A stretch of 46,897 nt of DNA. Origin: a virus. Position numbers and translations under genes: made by a program. Of the stretch, positions 18,085 to 25,703 are shown one piece after another. The notes under the pieces are model-generated. The model was not told the DNA's origin. It did not search any database and worked only from the letters and a program-made list of their open reading frames with translations. Each line of letters opens with the position of its first letter. The stretch's first letter is position 1. The DNA lies in the IMG/VR virus record IMGVR_UViG_3300025141_014521, positions 1-46,897 of that record. One strand, given 5' to 3'.

Positions 18085-19276
18085 TAAATTACAAGTTGCA
18101 TTGGTATTAAACAGAATGATAGATATTCCGGTTTTTAATTTATTATTTCAAACTTCGTTTAATTATTCTGATTTTATTAATACAAAAATTATTGTGGTAA
18201 ATTTTGATTGTATTGATGAATATAATTGGTCACGTAAAAGAAAATATATTTTTTCTAATGGGTGTACATCACAAAATATAAAATCAGTTGTTGAATTAAA
18301 TGGAAATGATAATGTAATTGTATGTAATTCAAAAGAACAATATAAAAATACAATTAAACAATTTGACCTTTGTATAGCAAGAGGCATTGAGTATGCTGTT
18401 TTAAAACCAATTATTAATAAAAATATAGCAATTTGTGGACCAAGAATTAATATCGAACGTTTGGTTGTTGATGTAATGCCGTATTATGAAGATAAATTAA
18501 AAATATTTTTACAAAGCAATTTATGGCTAGATAAAAAAGAGACAGGTTTGTTTGAATATAATAGTGATTTTGAATTATTTAAAAAGTATAAAGATAGATT
18601 TGAGTTTTCTTCAGTTTTAAATAGCTATTATGATTTAGTATCGTCTAATCTATCAAAGGATAAAATTAAATCTGGCTTTAATATTCCATTAGATAAAAAA
18701 ATTGCATTTCTTAGCCTTAGAAAAGCAGATCCTGCACATACTATGTATGAAAATAATGAACAATTTTTAAAAGAATCAATCAAAATGATAAAAAAATTTA
18801 AAGATATGGGATATTACATAGTATCACGTAGGAGATTATCAAATTATGATGTTAATGTTGCAAGGAAGAATTCTCCAGAAAATTTAAAATTTGATGAAAT
18901 ATATTCAAAATTAATTGATTTAGAAATTGATGGATATGAATCACATCCACCTGAGGTATTTTTAATACCATATATTTCTGATGTTTTATTATTGTCTGAT
19001 ACTTCTGGGATTGCAAATATAGAATCTGCAATTATGAAATTACCGATATATTTTCCACATAATAAACATGATACAAAATTTAAAGAGTATCTTAATGGTG
19101 ATTCAATTGCGCCAACTTTTCGTGATATGATTAACAATAATTTAATTACAAATGATTATACACAAGAATATTGTGAACATTATAATAATAATATTGATAA
19201 ATTTTTATATAAATGGTATCAAGGAAATATTGATGATTTTTGGCAAAAGGCATTTAAATATGGGATAAGTTCATGA
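18077..19276 (+). CDS. Probable GT-B sugar or glycan transferase
   Basis: This 399-residue protein is not assigned to a named family. KKIAFLSLRKADPAH (207-221) begins a second Rossmann-like domain. SDTSGIANIESAIMKLPIYF (307-326) resembles the donor-binding segment of CDP-glycerol/GT-B transferases, whose usual form is SDxSSxxxExxxxxxPxxF. It lies between two NeuB-family genes, overlapping the first by 8 bases and the second by ATGA. It could therefore be the transferase for the CMP-nonulosonate. There is no membrane segment. Confidence 0.5.
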   Translation: MADKLQVALVLNRMIDIPVFNLLFQTSFNYSDFINTKIIVVNFDCIDEYNWSRKRKYIFSNGCTSQNIKSVVELNGNDNVIVCNSKEQYKNTIKQFDLCIARGIEYAVLKPIINKNIAICGPRINIERLVVDVMPYYEDKLKIFLQSNLWLDKKETGLFEYNSDFELFKKYKDRFEFSSVLNSYYDLVSSNLSKDKIKSGFNIPLDKKIAFLSLRKADPAHTMYENNEQFLKESIKMIKKFKDMGYYIVSRRRLSNYDVNVARKNSPENLKFDEIYSKLIDLEIDGYESHPPEVFLIPYISDVLLLSDTSGIANIESAIMKLPIYFPHNKHDTKFKEYLNGDSIAPTFRDMINNNLITNDYTQEYCEHYNNNIDKFLYKWYQGNIDDFWQKAFKYGISS

Positions 19277-20100
19277 AAAATACATTTATAATAGCAGAAA
19301 TTGGTATTAATCATAATGGAAGTTTGGAAATTGCAAAAAAACTAATAGATATTGCAGCCGTTGCTGGATGTGATGCTGTTAAATTTCAAAAAAGAAACCC
19401 AGATGTATGTGTACCAGAACACCAAAAAAGTGTTATACGAGATACGCCTTGGGGACAAATGACATATTTGGATTACAAATATAAAATGGAATTTGGTAAA
19501 CAGGAATATGATATAATTAATAAATATTGTAAACAAAAAAATATTCAATGGACTGCTTCCCCGTGGGATTTAGAGAGCCTTAAGTTTTTGTTAGAATATG
19601 ATGTACCTTTTATTAAAATTCCGTCTGCATTGTTAACAAACACTGAATTACTTGTGGCTACTATAAATTCAGGTAAAAAAATAATCATTTCTACAGGTAT
19701 GAGTACGTTAGAAGAAGTCGATACCGCTGTTGCATTATTGGAAAAAACTGATTTTGCCTTACTACATTGTAATTCCACATATCCAGCCCCTCTTAATGAA
19801 TTAAATTTAAAATGTATTCAGACGCTAAAGGACCGTTATAATTGTGAAGTTGGTTATAGTGGTCATGAATTTAGATTAGGAACATCCGTAGCAGCAGTTT
19901 ATTTAGGCGCAACAATCATAGAGAGACATATAACACTTGATAGGACAATGTGGGGAAGCGATCATTTATCGTCTGTCGAACCACAAGGTTTAATTAAACT
20001 TGTAAAAGGTGTTAGGGAATTAGAAACTGCATACGGGGATGGCATTAAAAGAGTTACTAAGGGTGAATTAGCACCAAGAAAAAAGTTAAGAGGTAATTAA
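19273..20100 (+). CDS. NeuB/SpsE-type nonulosonate synthase
   Basis: This 275-residue protein is the most canonical of the three synthases here. It has IAEIGINHNG (7-16), KFQK (37-40), STGMS (140-144), LHCNSTYPAP (164-173), GYSGHEFRLG (194-203), ERHITLDRTMWGSDH (217-231) and SVEP (234-237). It would join phosphoenolpyruvate to an N-acylated hexosamine to give a sialic, legionaminic or pseudaminic-type acid. It ends before a SAF domain, which most bacterial homologues of about 340 residues have. The cytidylyltransferase follows after 5 bases. Confidence 0.88.
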   Translation: MKNTFIIAEIGINHNGSLEIAKKLIDIAAVAGCDAVKFQKRNPDVCVPEHQKSVIRDTPWGQMTYLDYKYKMEFGKQEYDIINKYCKQKNIQWTASPWDLESLKFLLEYDVPFIKIPSALLTNTELLVATINSGKKIIISTGMSTLEEVDTAVALLEKTDFALLHCNSTYPAPLNELNLKCIQTLKDRYNCEVGYSGHEFRLGTSVAAVYLGATIIERHITLDRTMWGSDHLSSVEPQGLIKLVKGVRELETAYGDGIKRVTKGELAPRKKLRGN

Positions 20101-20105
20101 TTTAA

Positions 20106-20795
20106 GTGGGTAAACAGGTAGATGATATTGTTGTGATAGTACAGGCCAGATTATCTTCTGAAAGATGCCTTAATAAAATGATAAAGCCATTTGCAGGTAC
20201 AACATTATCTGATGTGTGTATTCAAAAAATTCTAAATTCTAATATTATACCGCAGAAAAATTTTTATTTTTCTGTATATGAGCCTGAATTGGCTGATATT
20301 GCACATAAATATGGGGTTAATATTTTTGATAGAAGTAAAAAATCTGCATTTTCAGAAGGTACTCCATTATGCGAAATGTATGAATGGTGGAATAAACTAG
20401 ACTATAAATATTGTGTATTAATTAATGCTTGTGCGCCTTTTTTAAAAATAGAAACAATTGATAAATTTATTGAATTTTATTTAAATTCAGATTCAGATGG
20501 TTTATTCGGTGTGATTGAGAAAAAAAATTATTTTTGGAATTTTAATTATGAATTATTAACACCACTAACCGAGGATTGTATGAATACGAAAACAGTACAA
20601 ACAACATATGAGGCTGCCCATTGTTTGTATGCTGGTAAAATGTCTGAAATTGGTAATGGAATTTGGATGGGGGATCTTAATAATGATGGTATCGAACTAT
20701 TTGTTATGAATAATGAATTTGAAACTTTTGATATTGATTATCAATGGCAGTTTAATATTGCACAACAATTATATGAGGGTGGCTTAGAATTATGA
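20106..20795 (+). CDS. NeuA-like acylneuraminate cytidylyltransferase
   Basis: This 229-residue nucleotidyltransferase probably couples CTP to the product of the preceding synthase, giving a CMP-sugar. IVQARLSSERCLNKMIKPF (11-29) is the CTP-binding loop in the usual position, and INACAPFLK (about 106-114) corresponds to the NeuA NPTSPLR-like stretch. The length fits the family. The start is GTG, with AGAGGT about 10 bases upstream. The end overlaps the HAD gene by ATGA. Motif agreement is looser than for classical NeuA, so a related keto-sugar acid may be the substrate. Confidence 0.75.
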   Translation: MGKQVDDIVVIVQARLSSERCLNKMIKPFAGTTLSDVCIQKILNSNIIPQKNFYFSVYEPELADIAHKYGVNIFDRSKKSAFSEGTPLCEMYEWWNKLDYKYCVLINACAPFLKIETIDKFIEFYLNSDSDGLFGVIEKKNYFWNFNYELLTPLTEDCMNTKTVQTTYEAAHCLYAGKMSEIGNGIWMGDLNNDGIELFVMNNEFETFDIDYQWQFNIAQQLYEGGLEL

Positions 20796-21100
20796 TAATT
20801 TATGTAGATATTGATGAAACAATTTGTGAATATGATAACGATCGTATATATGATTTAGCCAAACCAATTTTGGCTAATATAAAAAAAATAAATAAATTAT
20901 ACGATAATGGAAATACAATAATTTATTGGACTGCACGTGGTGCAGTTACAGGGATTGATTGGCATGAATTAACATTGACACAATTAAATAATTGGGGTGC
21001 AAAGTTTCATAAATTAAAATTAACAAAACCACACTATGATTTGTTAATATGTGATAAAGCAATTAATTCTTTAAAATATTTTAGCGAGGAAAATGAATGA
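20792..21100 (+). CDS. Small HAD-family phosphatase of glycan clusters
   Basis: This 102-residue capless HAD protein has catalytic DIDET (6-10, Asp6 and Asp8), the motif II region YWTARG (45-50) and a C-terminal K-x8-D set in TKPHYDLLICDKAIN (78-92). Close relatives are frequent in capsule and O-antigen clusters. Here it follows a synthase and cytidylyltransferase, so it may dephosphorylate a sugar-phosphate intermediate, as KdsC does for Kdo-8-phosphate, though it is much shorter than KdsC. It overlaps both neighbours by 4 bases. Confidence 0.8.
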   Translation: MIIYVDIDETICEYDNDRIYDLAKPILANIKKINKLYDNGNTIIYWTARGAVTGIDWHELTLTQLNNWGAKFHKLKLTKPHYDLLICDKAINSLKYFSEENE

Positions 21101-21723
21101 TATATCCTGATGTTTCAATTATTGTTACAAATTATAATTATGGAAAGTATTTGGCACGATGTTTAAGGAGTTGTTTATCACAAAAAAATGTTAATGTTGA
21201 AGTTATTATAATTGATGATGTTAGTACTGACGATAGTGATGATATAATTCAAGCATTTTTAGATGATTCACGTGTAAGATATTATAAAAATAAAGAAAAT
21301 GTTGGTGTTTCGATGTCATCTAATGTAGGATTAAAAAAATCCCGGGGTCAATTTTTTGTAAGAGTTGATGCAGATGATTTTATACATGAAGAAATGTGTC
21401 ATTATTTAAAGCTTTATCTTGAATTAAATAAAGATGTATTTTGTGTTTCATGTGATTATGTTTTAGTATCTGAAACAGAGGAAAAAATAGAAAGAAAATA
21501 TGCTGGTAAAGATAATATTTCGTGCGGTATAATGTATCGTAGAGATTTATTATTGAGTCTTGGTGGTTATAATGATAAAATGCGACATAAAGAAGAAGAA
21601 GAATTACGTAAAAGATTAGATTCATATTATAAAATTCATCATTCAGGGATGCCATTTTATCGATATAGGATGCATAAAAATAATAAAACAAAAAGTCCTG
21701 AATATTTTAAAACGGAGATATAA
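21097..21723 (+). CDS. GT2 glycosyltransferase
   Basis: This compact 208-residue family 2 glycosyltransferase has VSIIVTNYNYGKYLARCLRS (6-25) as the first strand and helix. IIIDDVSTDDS (37-47) binds the nucleotide, and VDADD (90-94) is an intact metal-binding DxD. A loop with GGY and a basic stretch follow. It is shorter than most members (250-330), lacking a C-terminal extension. It overlaps the HAD gene by ATGA and shares one base with the next start. Sugar specificity is unknown. Confidence 0.88.
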   Translation: MIYPDVSIIVTNYNYGKYLARCLRSCLSQKNVNVEVIIIDDVSTDDSDDIIQAFLDDSRVRYYKNKENVGVSMSSNVGLKKSRGQFFVRVDADDFIHEEMCHYLKLYLELNKDVFCVSCDYVLVSETEEKIERKYAGKDNISCGIMYRRDLLLSLGGYNDKMRHKEEEELRKRLDSYYKIHHSGMPFYRYRMHKNNKTKSPEYFKTEI

Positions 21724-22586
21724 TGTATAGCGTTGGTATTATAGGTAATGGTTTTGTTGGTTCATCAATAGCATCTGGTTTTTCATTATGTACTGATGTA
21801 AAAATTTTTGATATTGATCCAAGAAAATCGACACATAATCTTTTGGAGGTTGTTGATTGTGACTTTGTTTTTGTTTCAGTCCCTACACCAATGCGGAATA
21901 TTAGGGGTGGAAATATTGATTTATCAATAATGGATGCCACATTTAAGCAAATTTCTGAAGTGAACAAGAGAGATGATAATGTTTTTATTATTAAATCAAC
22001 AGTTATTCCAGGAAGTGTAGAAAAATATGTTAATGCTTATGAAAATTTAAATATTATACACTCCCCAGAATTTCTGACAGAAAGGGTTGCAAGACTTGAT
22101 TTTATTAATGCATCAAGAATAATATTGGGTGGTGATAAAGAATTAACTGAGAAAGTTGAAAAATTATTTAGGATTCGTTTTCCACATACAAAAATAATAC
22201 AAACAGATGCGACAACTGCACAGTTTATAAAATATATGGCAAATACGTTTTTTGCAACCAAGGTTTCATTTATGAATGAAATGAAACAGGCATCAGATAG
22301 TTTAGGTGTGAATTGGGATGATACAATGGAAGGTTTTATGTCTGACGGTAGAATAGGCAATTCACATGTACAAGTTCCAGGACACGATGGAAATATGGGT
22401 TTTGGCGGTAAATGTTTTCCAAAAGATTTAAATGCATTTATCGGTTTGTTTAATAGTATAGGTATTAAACCAACTGTTATGAAAGCTGCATGGAGAAAAA
22501 ATCTTGAGGTTAGGGAAGATTATGATTGGAAAGACATACAAGGTGCTGTGTCAAAAATTAAAAAAATAAGGAGTAAATATGATTGA
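21723..22586 (+). CDS. UDP-glucose/GDP-mannose dehydrogenase-type enzyme, copy 1
   Basis: This 287-residue NAD-dependent enzyme would oxidise the C6 alcohol of a nucleotide sugar to a uronic acid. GIIGNGFVG (5-13) is the Rossmann motif, VPTPM is at 53-57, SPEFLTE at 114-120, and GGKCFPKDLNA (228-238) holds catalytic Cys231 and a lysine. Lys170 and Asn174 also fit. The C-terminal nucleotide-sugar-binding domain of usual 390-450-residue enzymes is missing. It is followed by a second copy overlapping by 8 bases, so the two may form a heteromer. Confidence 0.82.
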   Translation: MYSVGIIGNGFVGSSIASGFSLCTDVKIFDIDPRKSTHNLLEVVDCDFVFVSVPTPMRNIRGGNIDLSIMDATFKQISEVNKRDDNVFIIKSTVIPGSVEKYVNAYENLNIIHSPEFLTERVARLDFINASRIILGGDKELTEKVEKLFRIRFPHTKIIQTDATTAQFIKYMANTFFATKVSFMNEMKQASDSLGVNWDDTMEGFMSDGRIGNSHVQVPGHDGNMGFGGKCFPKDLNAFIGLFNSIGIKPTVMKAAWRKNLEVREDYDWKDIQGAVSKIKKIRSKYD

Positions 22587-23439
22587 CAACGTTGGGATAA
22601 TAGGGCAAGGATTTGTTGGTAGTGCTTTAAGAGAAGGTTTTGGTATTGCATATAATATTGAAACATATGATAAATTTTTAAAAGAAAAATCAACTGTTAC
22701 AAATTTAAATATTTTATGTAAAAAATGTGAATTTATTTTTGTATGTGTACCTACACCAATGAGACGAGATGGGTCATGTGACTTAAACATTGTTAATAAT
22801 ATAGTTAAAGAAATAAATGAATATGATTATGGTAATACACTTATTATAAAATCAACAGTCCCACCAGGTACAGTACAACGATTAAATGAAGAAACAAGTA
22901 AAAATTTATCAATTGTTTTTAATCCTGAATTTTTGACTGAAGCAAATGCTATTAATGATTTTAAAAATCAAAATCGTATTATTATTGGTGGTCCTCGACC
23001 TGCAACATCTAGGGTTAAAAGAATGTATCAAAAAGCATTTCCTAATGTTCCAACAATTAAAACAAGTTCTACAATTGCTGAAATGGTGAAATATGTTACA
23101 AATACGTTTCTTGCAACAAAGGTTTCATTTGCAAATGAGATTTTTCAAATTTGTGATAAATTTGAAATTGATTATGATAAAGTGATTGAATATGCAAGAT
23201 ATGATAAAAGATTAGGGCAATCACATTGGGCAGTGCCAGGTCCTATGCCGGCAACTGATGGAACATTTAAATATGGTTTTTCTGGATCTTGTTTTCCAAA
23301 GGATTTAAATGCACTTATTCATGTTGCAAAAGATTTAGGTTTAAATCCTATAATGCTTCTTGCTACATGGCATAAAAATTTGGAAGTTAGACCGGAAAAA
23401 GATTGGGAACAATTAAAAGGCCGAGCAATTAGCGATTAA
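22579..23439 (+). CDS. UDP-glucose/GDP-mannose dehydrogenase-type enzyme, copy 2
   Basis: This 286-residue paralogue of the preceding gene has GIIGQGFVG (6-14), VPTPM (57-61), NPEFLTE (115-121), Lys171 and Asn175, and SGSCFPKDLNALI (235-247) with catalytic Cys238. Like copy 1 it stops before the C-terminal domain. The two proteins differ at many positions, so this is an old duplication or two separate acquisitions rather than a recent copy. It is the last gene of the block before a 79-base gap. A uronic acid made here could be the substrate of the AsnB-like amidotransferase upstream. Confidence 0.82.
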   Translation: MIDNVGIIGQGFVGSALREGFGIAYNIETYDKFLKEKSTVTNLNILCKKCEFIFVCVPTPMRRDGSCDLNIVNNIVKEINEYDYGNTLIIKSTVPPGTVQRLNEETSKNLSIVFNPEFLTEANAINDFKNQNRIIIGGPRPATSRVKRMYQKAFPNVPTIKTSSTIAEMVKYVTNTFLATKVSFANEIFQICDKFEIDYDKVIEYARYDKRLGQSHWAVPGPMPATDGTFKYGFSGSCFPKDLNALIHVAKDLGLNPIMLLATWHKNLEVRPEKDWEQLKGRAISD

Positions 23440-23470
23440 ATAGCGTTACAAATATAAAAAAAGTGAAAAT

Positions 23471-23499
23471 TTATTATAATAAATATATTATTATAATAA
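23471..23499. promoter_or_regulatory. Two identical 12-bp palindromes, possible operator/promoter
   Basis: TTATTATAATAA, itself a perfect palindrome, occurs at 23471-23482 and again at 23488-23499, with centres 17 bases apart. The gap of 79 bases separates the glycan block from the nuclease gene. The region also contains AATAAATA at 23478-23485, which differs from the T4 late box TATAAATA at one position. An AAGGA ribosome-binding site follows. Pure A/T palindromes arise easily by chance here, so function is only suggested. Confidence 0.3.
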
Positions 23500-23518
23500 T
23501 AACAAGGAATTATAATAA

Positions 23519-24358
23519 ATGTCACAAAATGCTTTAGCCGATTTTCCAACAAATAAACCACATATATCATTTTCTGAGATAAAACAGTGGAAAGAATGTT
23601 CATGGCGTCATAAATTAGTTTATATTGATAAAATTGATGTATTTGAACCATCGCCATACCTAGATTTCGGCACTGCAGTCCATGAGGGATGTGAGTCGCT
23701 TTTGGAGTCTAATACAATTGATCGTAAAAAGATCTTAAAAGATGTAACTGATGCTTGGAAAAAACATGGTTTTGGTGAACCAGAATGGTATGAAAAAATG
23801 CCTGGCTGGTATAAACATGCCCCCGTTGAAGAGTGGTGTGAATGGGCAGAGAACATGTGGAACGATGTTCCTGTTTTTTTGGATGAAACTTTTCCTGGTT
23901 GGGAGACTGTTGAGGCTGAAGAATATCTTTATGAAAAAATTGATGAAAGTTCAGTTAAATTTAAGGGGTTTATTGATGCAGTTATAAAAGTTCCAGATAA
24001 AAAAGGAAAAATAAAATATTGGATTCTTGATTGGAAAACATCACAATCATATGGTTGGAGACGACAAAAAAAACAAGATATTTTAATGACTGCACAATTA
24101 ATATTATATAAACATTTTTGGTCTAGAAAGCATTCTGTGCCGTTAAAGGACATTAGGTGTGGTTTTATCCTATTAAAACGTGGAGGGAAACCAGGCAGTG
24201 TCTGTGAGCTTGTACCGGTATCTGTTGGGCCAAAATCATTAGATAAAGGTATTAAAATTATGAATAATATGATAAAATCAGTTATAAGGGGAATGTTTTT
24301 AAAGAATAGGGAATCTTGTAAATATTGTGTTTTTAAAGATACAGAATATTGTACATAA
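23519..24358 (+). CDS. PD-(D/E)XK nuclease, Cas4/RecB-like, with four cysteines
   Basis: This 279-residue protein has the RecB-type nuclease core. GTAVHEG (51-57) holds His55, GFID (150-153) gives Asp153, LDWKT (170-174) gives Asp171 and Lys173, and QLILYKH (193-199) is the QxxxY motif. Cys27 near the N-terminus with Cys267, Cys270 and Cys278 at the C-terminus match the iron-sulphur cluster layout of Cas4 and AddB. It probably acts as a DNA exonuclease in replication, recombination or host DNA breakdown. The start has AAGGA at about 23503-23507. It is the only DNA-processing enzyme seen in the window. Confidence 0.85.
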   Translation: MSQNALADFPTNKPHISFSEIKQWKECSWRHKLVYIDKIDVFEPSPYLDFGTAVHEGCESLLESNTIDRKKILKDVTDAWKKHGFGEPEWYEKMPGWYKHAPVEEWCEWAENMWNDVPVFLDETFPGWETVEAEEYLYEKIDESSVKFKGFIDAVIKVPDKKGKIKYWILDWKTSQSYGWRRQKKQDILMTAQLILYKHFWSRKHSVPLKDIRCGFILLKRGGKPGSVCELVPVSVGPKSLDKGIKIMNNMIKSVIRGMFLKNRESCKYCVFKDTEYCT

Positions 24359-24387
24359 GGTTTTATTTATAAAATCAATAAACTTTC

Positions 24388-24401
24388 AATAAAATTTTAT
24401 T
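24388..24401. repeat. 14-bp palindrome in an 84-base gap
   Basis: AATAAAATTTTATT is a perfect palindrome between the nuclease gene and the following glycosyltransferase gene. A near-match to the late box (AATAAATT, 24404-24411) follows it immediately. No terminator-like T-run is visible. The gap holds no gene. Chance is a serious possibility because the stretch is almost pure A/T. Confidence 0.2.
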
Positions 24402-24442
24402 AAAATAAATTCAATTTAGAAAATTATATCACAAGGAATAAT

Positions 24443-25690
24443 GTGAAAAAAAAGAAAAAGATTTTAATGTTTTCAGATCATCCATTGGCAACTTCCGGTG
24501 TTGGAATCCAATCCCGCTATTTAATAAATGGTTTGTTAAAGACAGGTGAATATTCTTTCAGGTGTTTTGGCGCGGCTGTGAAACATAATAATTATGATGT
24601 TGTTAATGTAAGTGATGATTTTGTTATAAAACCAATTGATGGTTTTGGTGATAAGGAAATGATTCGTTTGGCACTTGCAACAGAAAAACCTGATGCAATG
24701 TTTTTGTTTACAGATCCTAGGTTTTTTATGCATATTTGGGAAATGGAAGATGAAATCCATCAAATTTGCCCAATTGTATATTGGCATGTATGGGATAATG
24801 ATCCATGGCCAGATTATAACAATGTTTTATATGAAAGCACCGATTTAGTTAATTGTCACTCATATAAAACATATGGAATGGTAAAAGAAAAATTTCCAAA
24901 TAAGGCAAATTTTGCTCCTCATGGAATTCCAAAAGATTTATTTTATAGATTATCAGATAATGAGATTATACAAAATAAACAAAATTTACTTGGTAAAGAT
25001 CGTGTAGATCATTTTGTTGGTATATGGGTTAATAGAAATGCTCGTCGTAAAAAACCAAGTGATGTTTTATTAGGTTGGAAATTATTTTTAGATAAATTAC
25101 AAAATGCAAAAAATCATAAAAAAGCCACGTTAATTATGCATACTGATCCACATGATCAGGAAGGACCTAATCTTTATAAAGTTGCTGAACATTTAGGTAT
25201 TGTTAACAATGTATTTTTTTCAACACAAAAATTAGAATTTCCACAAATGAACGTTTTATATAATATTTCTGATTTTTGTATTAATGTTGCATGTGCAGAA
25301 GGTTTTGGTTTATCAACGCTTGAAGCTATGCAAACAGGAACACCAATTATAGCACAAAAAACCGGTGGTTTAACTAGGCAAGTTGTTGATCATAGGGACG
25401 GTTCTGAAAATGGCGTTGCAATAGACCCAGATGTTAGAACGCTTGTAGGGTCCCAAATGGTACCATATATTTATGAGGATCACGTATCAGATAAATCAAT
25501 TATGGATGCACTTTGGAAACTATATTCATTAAGTGATGATGAATATGATAAATTAAGTAAAAAAGTTGAAAATTATGCACTTTCTGAATTTGATTTAAAT
25601 GACACTATTAAAATTTGGCACAAAACATTAAGTGATACAATTTCAAATTGGAAGAAACAATATGATTTTGTAAGAATTACAAAATTTTAA
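24443..25690 (+). CDS. GT4 glycosyltransferase
   Basis: This 415-residue, full-length GT-B glycosyltransferase has SDHPLATSGVGIQSRYL (11-27) as the N-terminal glycine loop. NRNARRKKPSD (197-207) is a basic donor-phosphate loop, and EGFGLSTLEAMQTGTPI (286-302) is the E-x7-E motif. The start is GTG at 24443; the ATG two bases earlier is followed at once by a stop. AAGGA lies about 8 bases upstream. It is separated from the main carbohydrate block by the nuclease gene, so it may serve a different acceptor or be expressed with late genes. Confidence 0.85.
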   Translation: MKKKKKILMFSDHPLATSGVGIQSRYLINGLLKTGEYSFRCFGAAVKHNNYDVVNVSDDFVIKPIDGFGDKEMIRLALATEKPDAMFLFTDPRFFMHIWEMEDEIHQICPIVYWHVWDNDPWPDYNNVLYESTDLVNCHSYKTYGMVKEKFPNKANFAPHGIPKDLFYRLSDNEIIQNKQNLLGKDRVDHFVGIWVNRNARRKKPSDVLLGWKLFLDKLQNAKNHKKATLIMHTDPHDQEGPNLYKVAEHLGIVNNVFFSTQKLEFPQMNVLYNISDFCINVACAEGFGLSTLEAMQTGTPIIAQKTGGLTRQVVDHRDGSENGVAIDPDVRTLVGSQMVPYIYEDHVSDKSIMDALWKLYSLSDDEYDKLSKKVENYALSEFDLNDTIKIWHKTLSDTISNWKKQYDFVRITKF

Positions 25691-25703
25691 GGAGTATGTT
25701 GAG

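Noticed and set aside
20403-20410. TATAAATA octamer
   Set aside because: Lies within the cytidylyltransferase coding frame with no gene start near; expected by chance in AT-rich DNA.
82-23439. Interpretation as a bacterial O-antigen or capsule locus
   Set aside because: Phage virion and late sigma genes follow on the same strand without a break, and no Wzx, Wzy, Wzz or housekeeping genes are present. A chimeric assembly cannot be fully excluded from one window.
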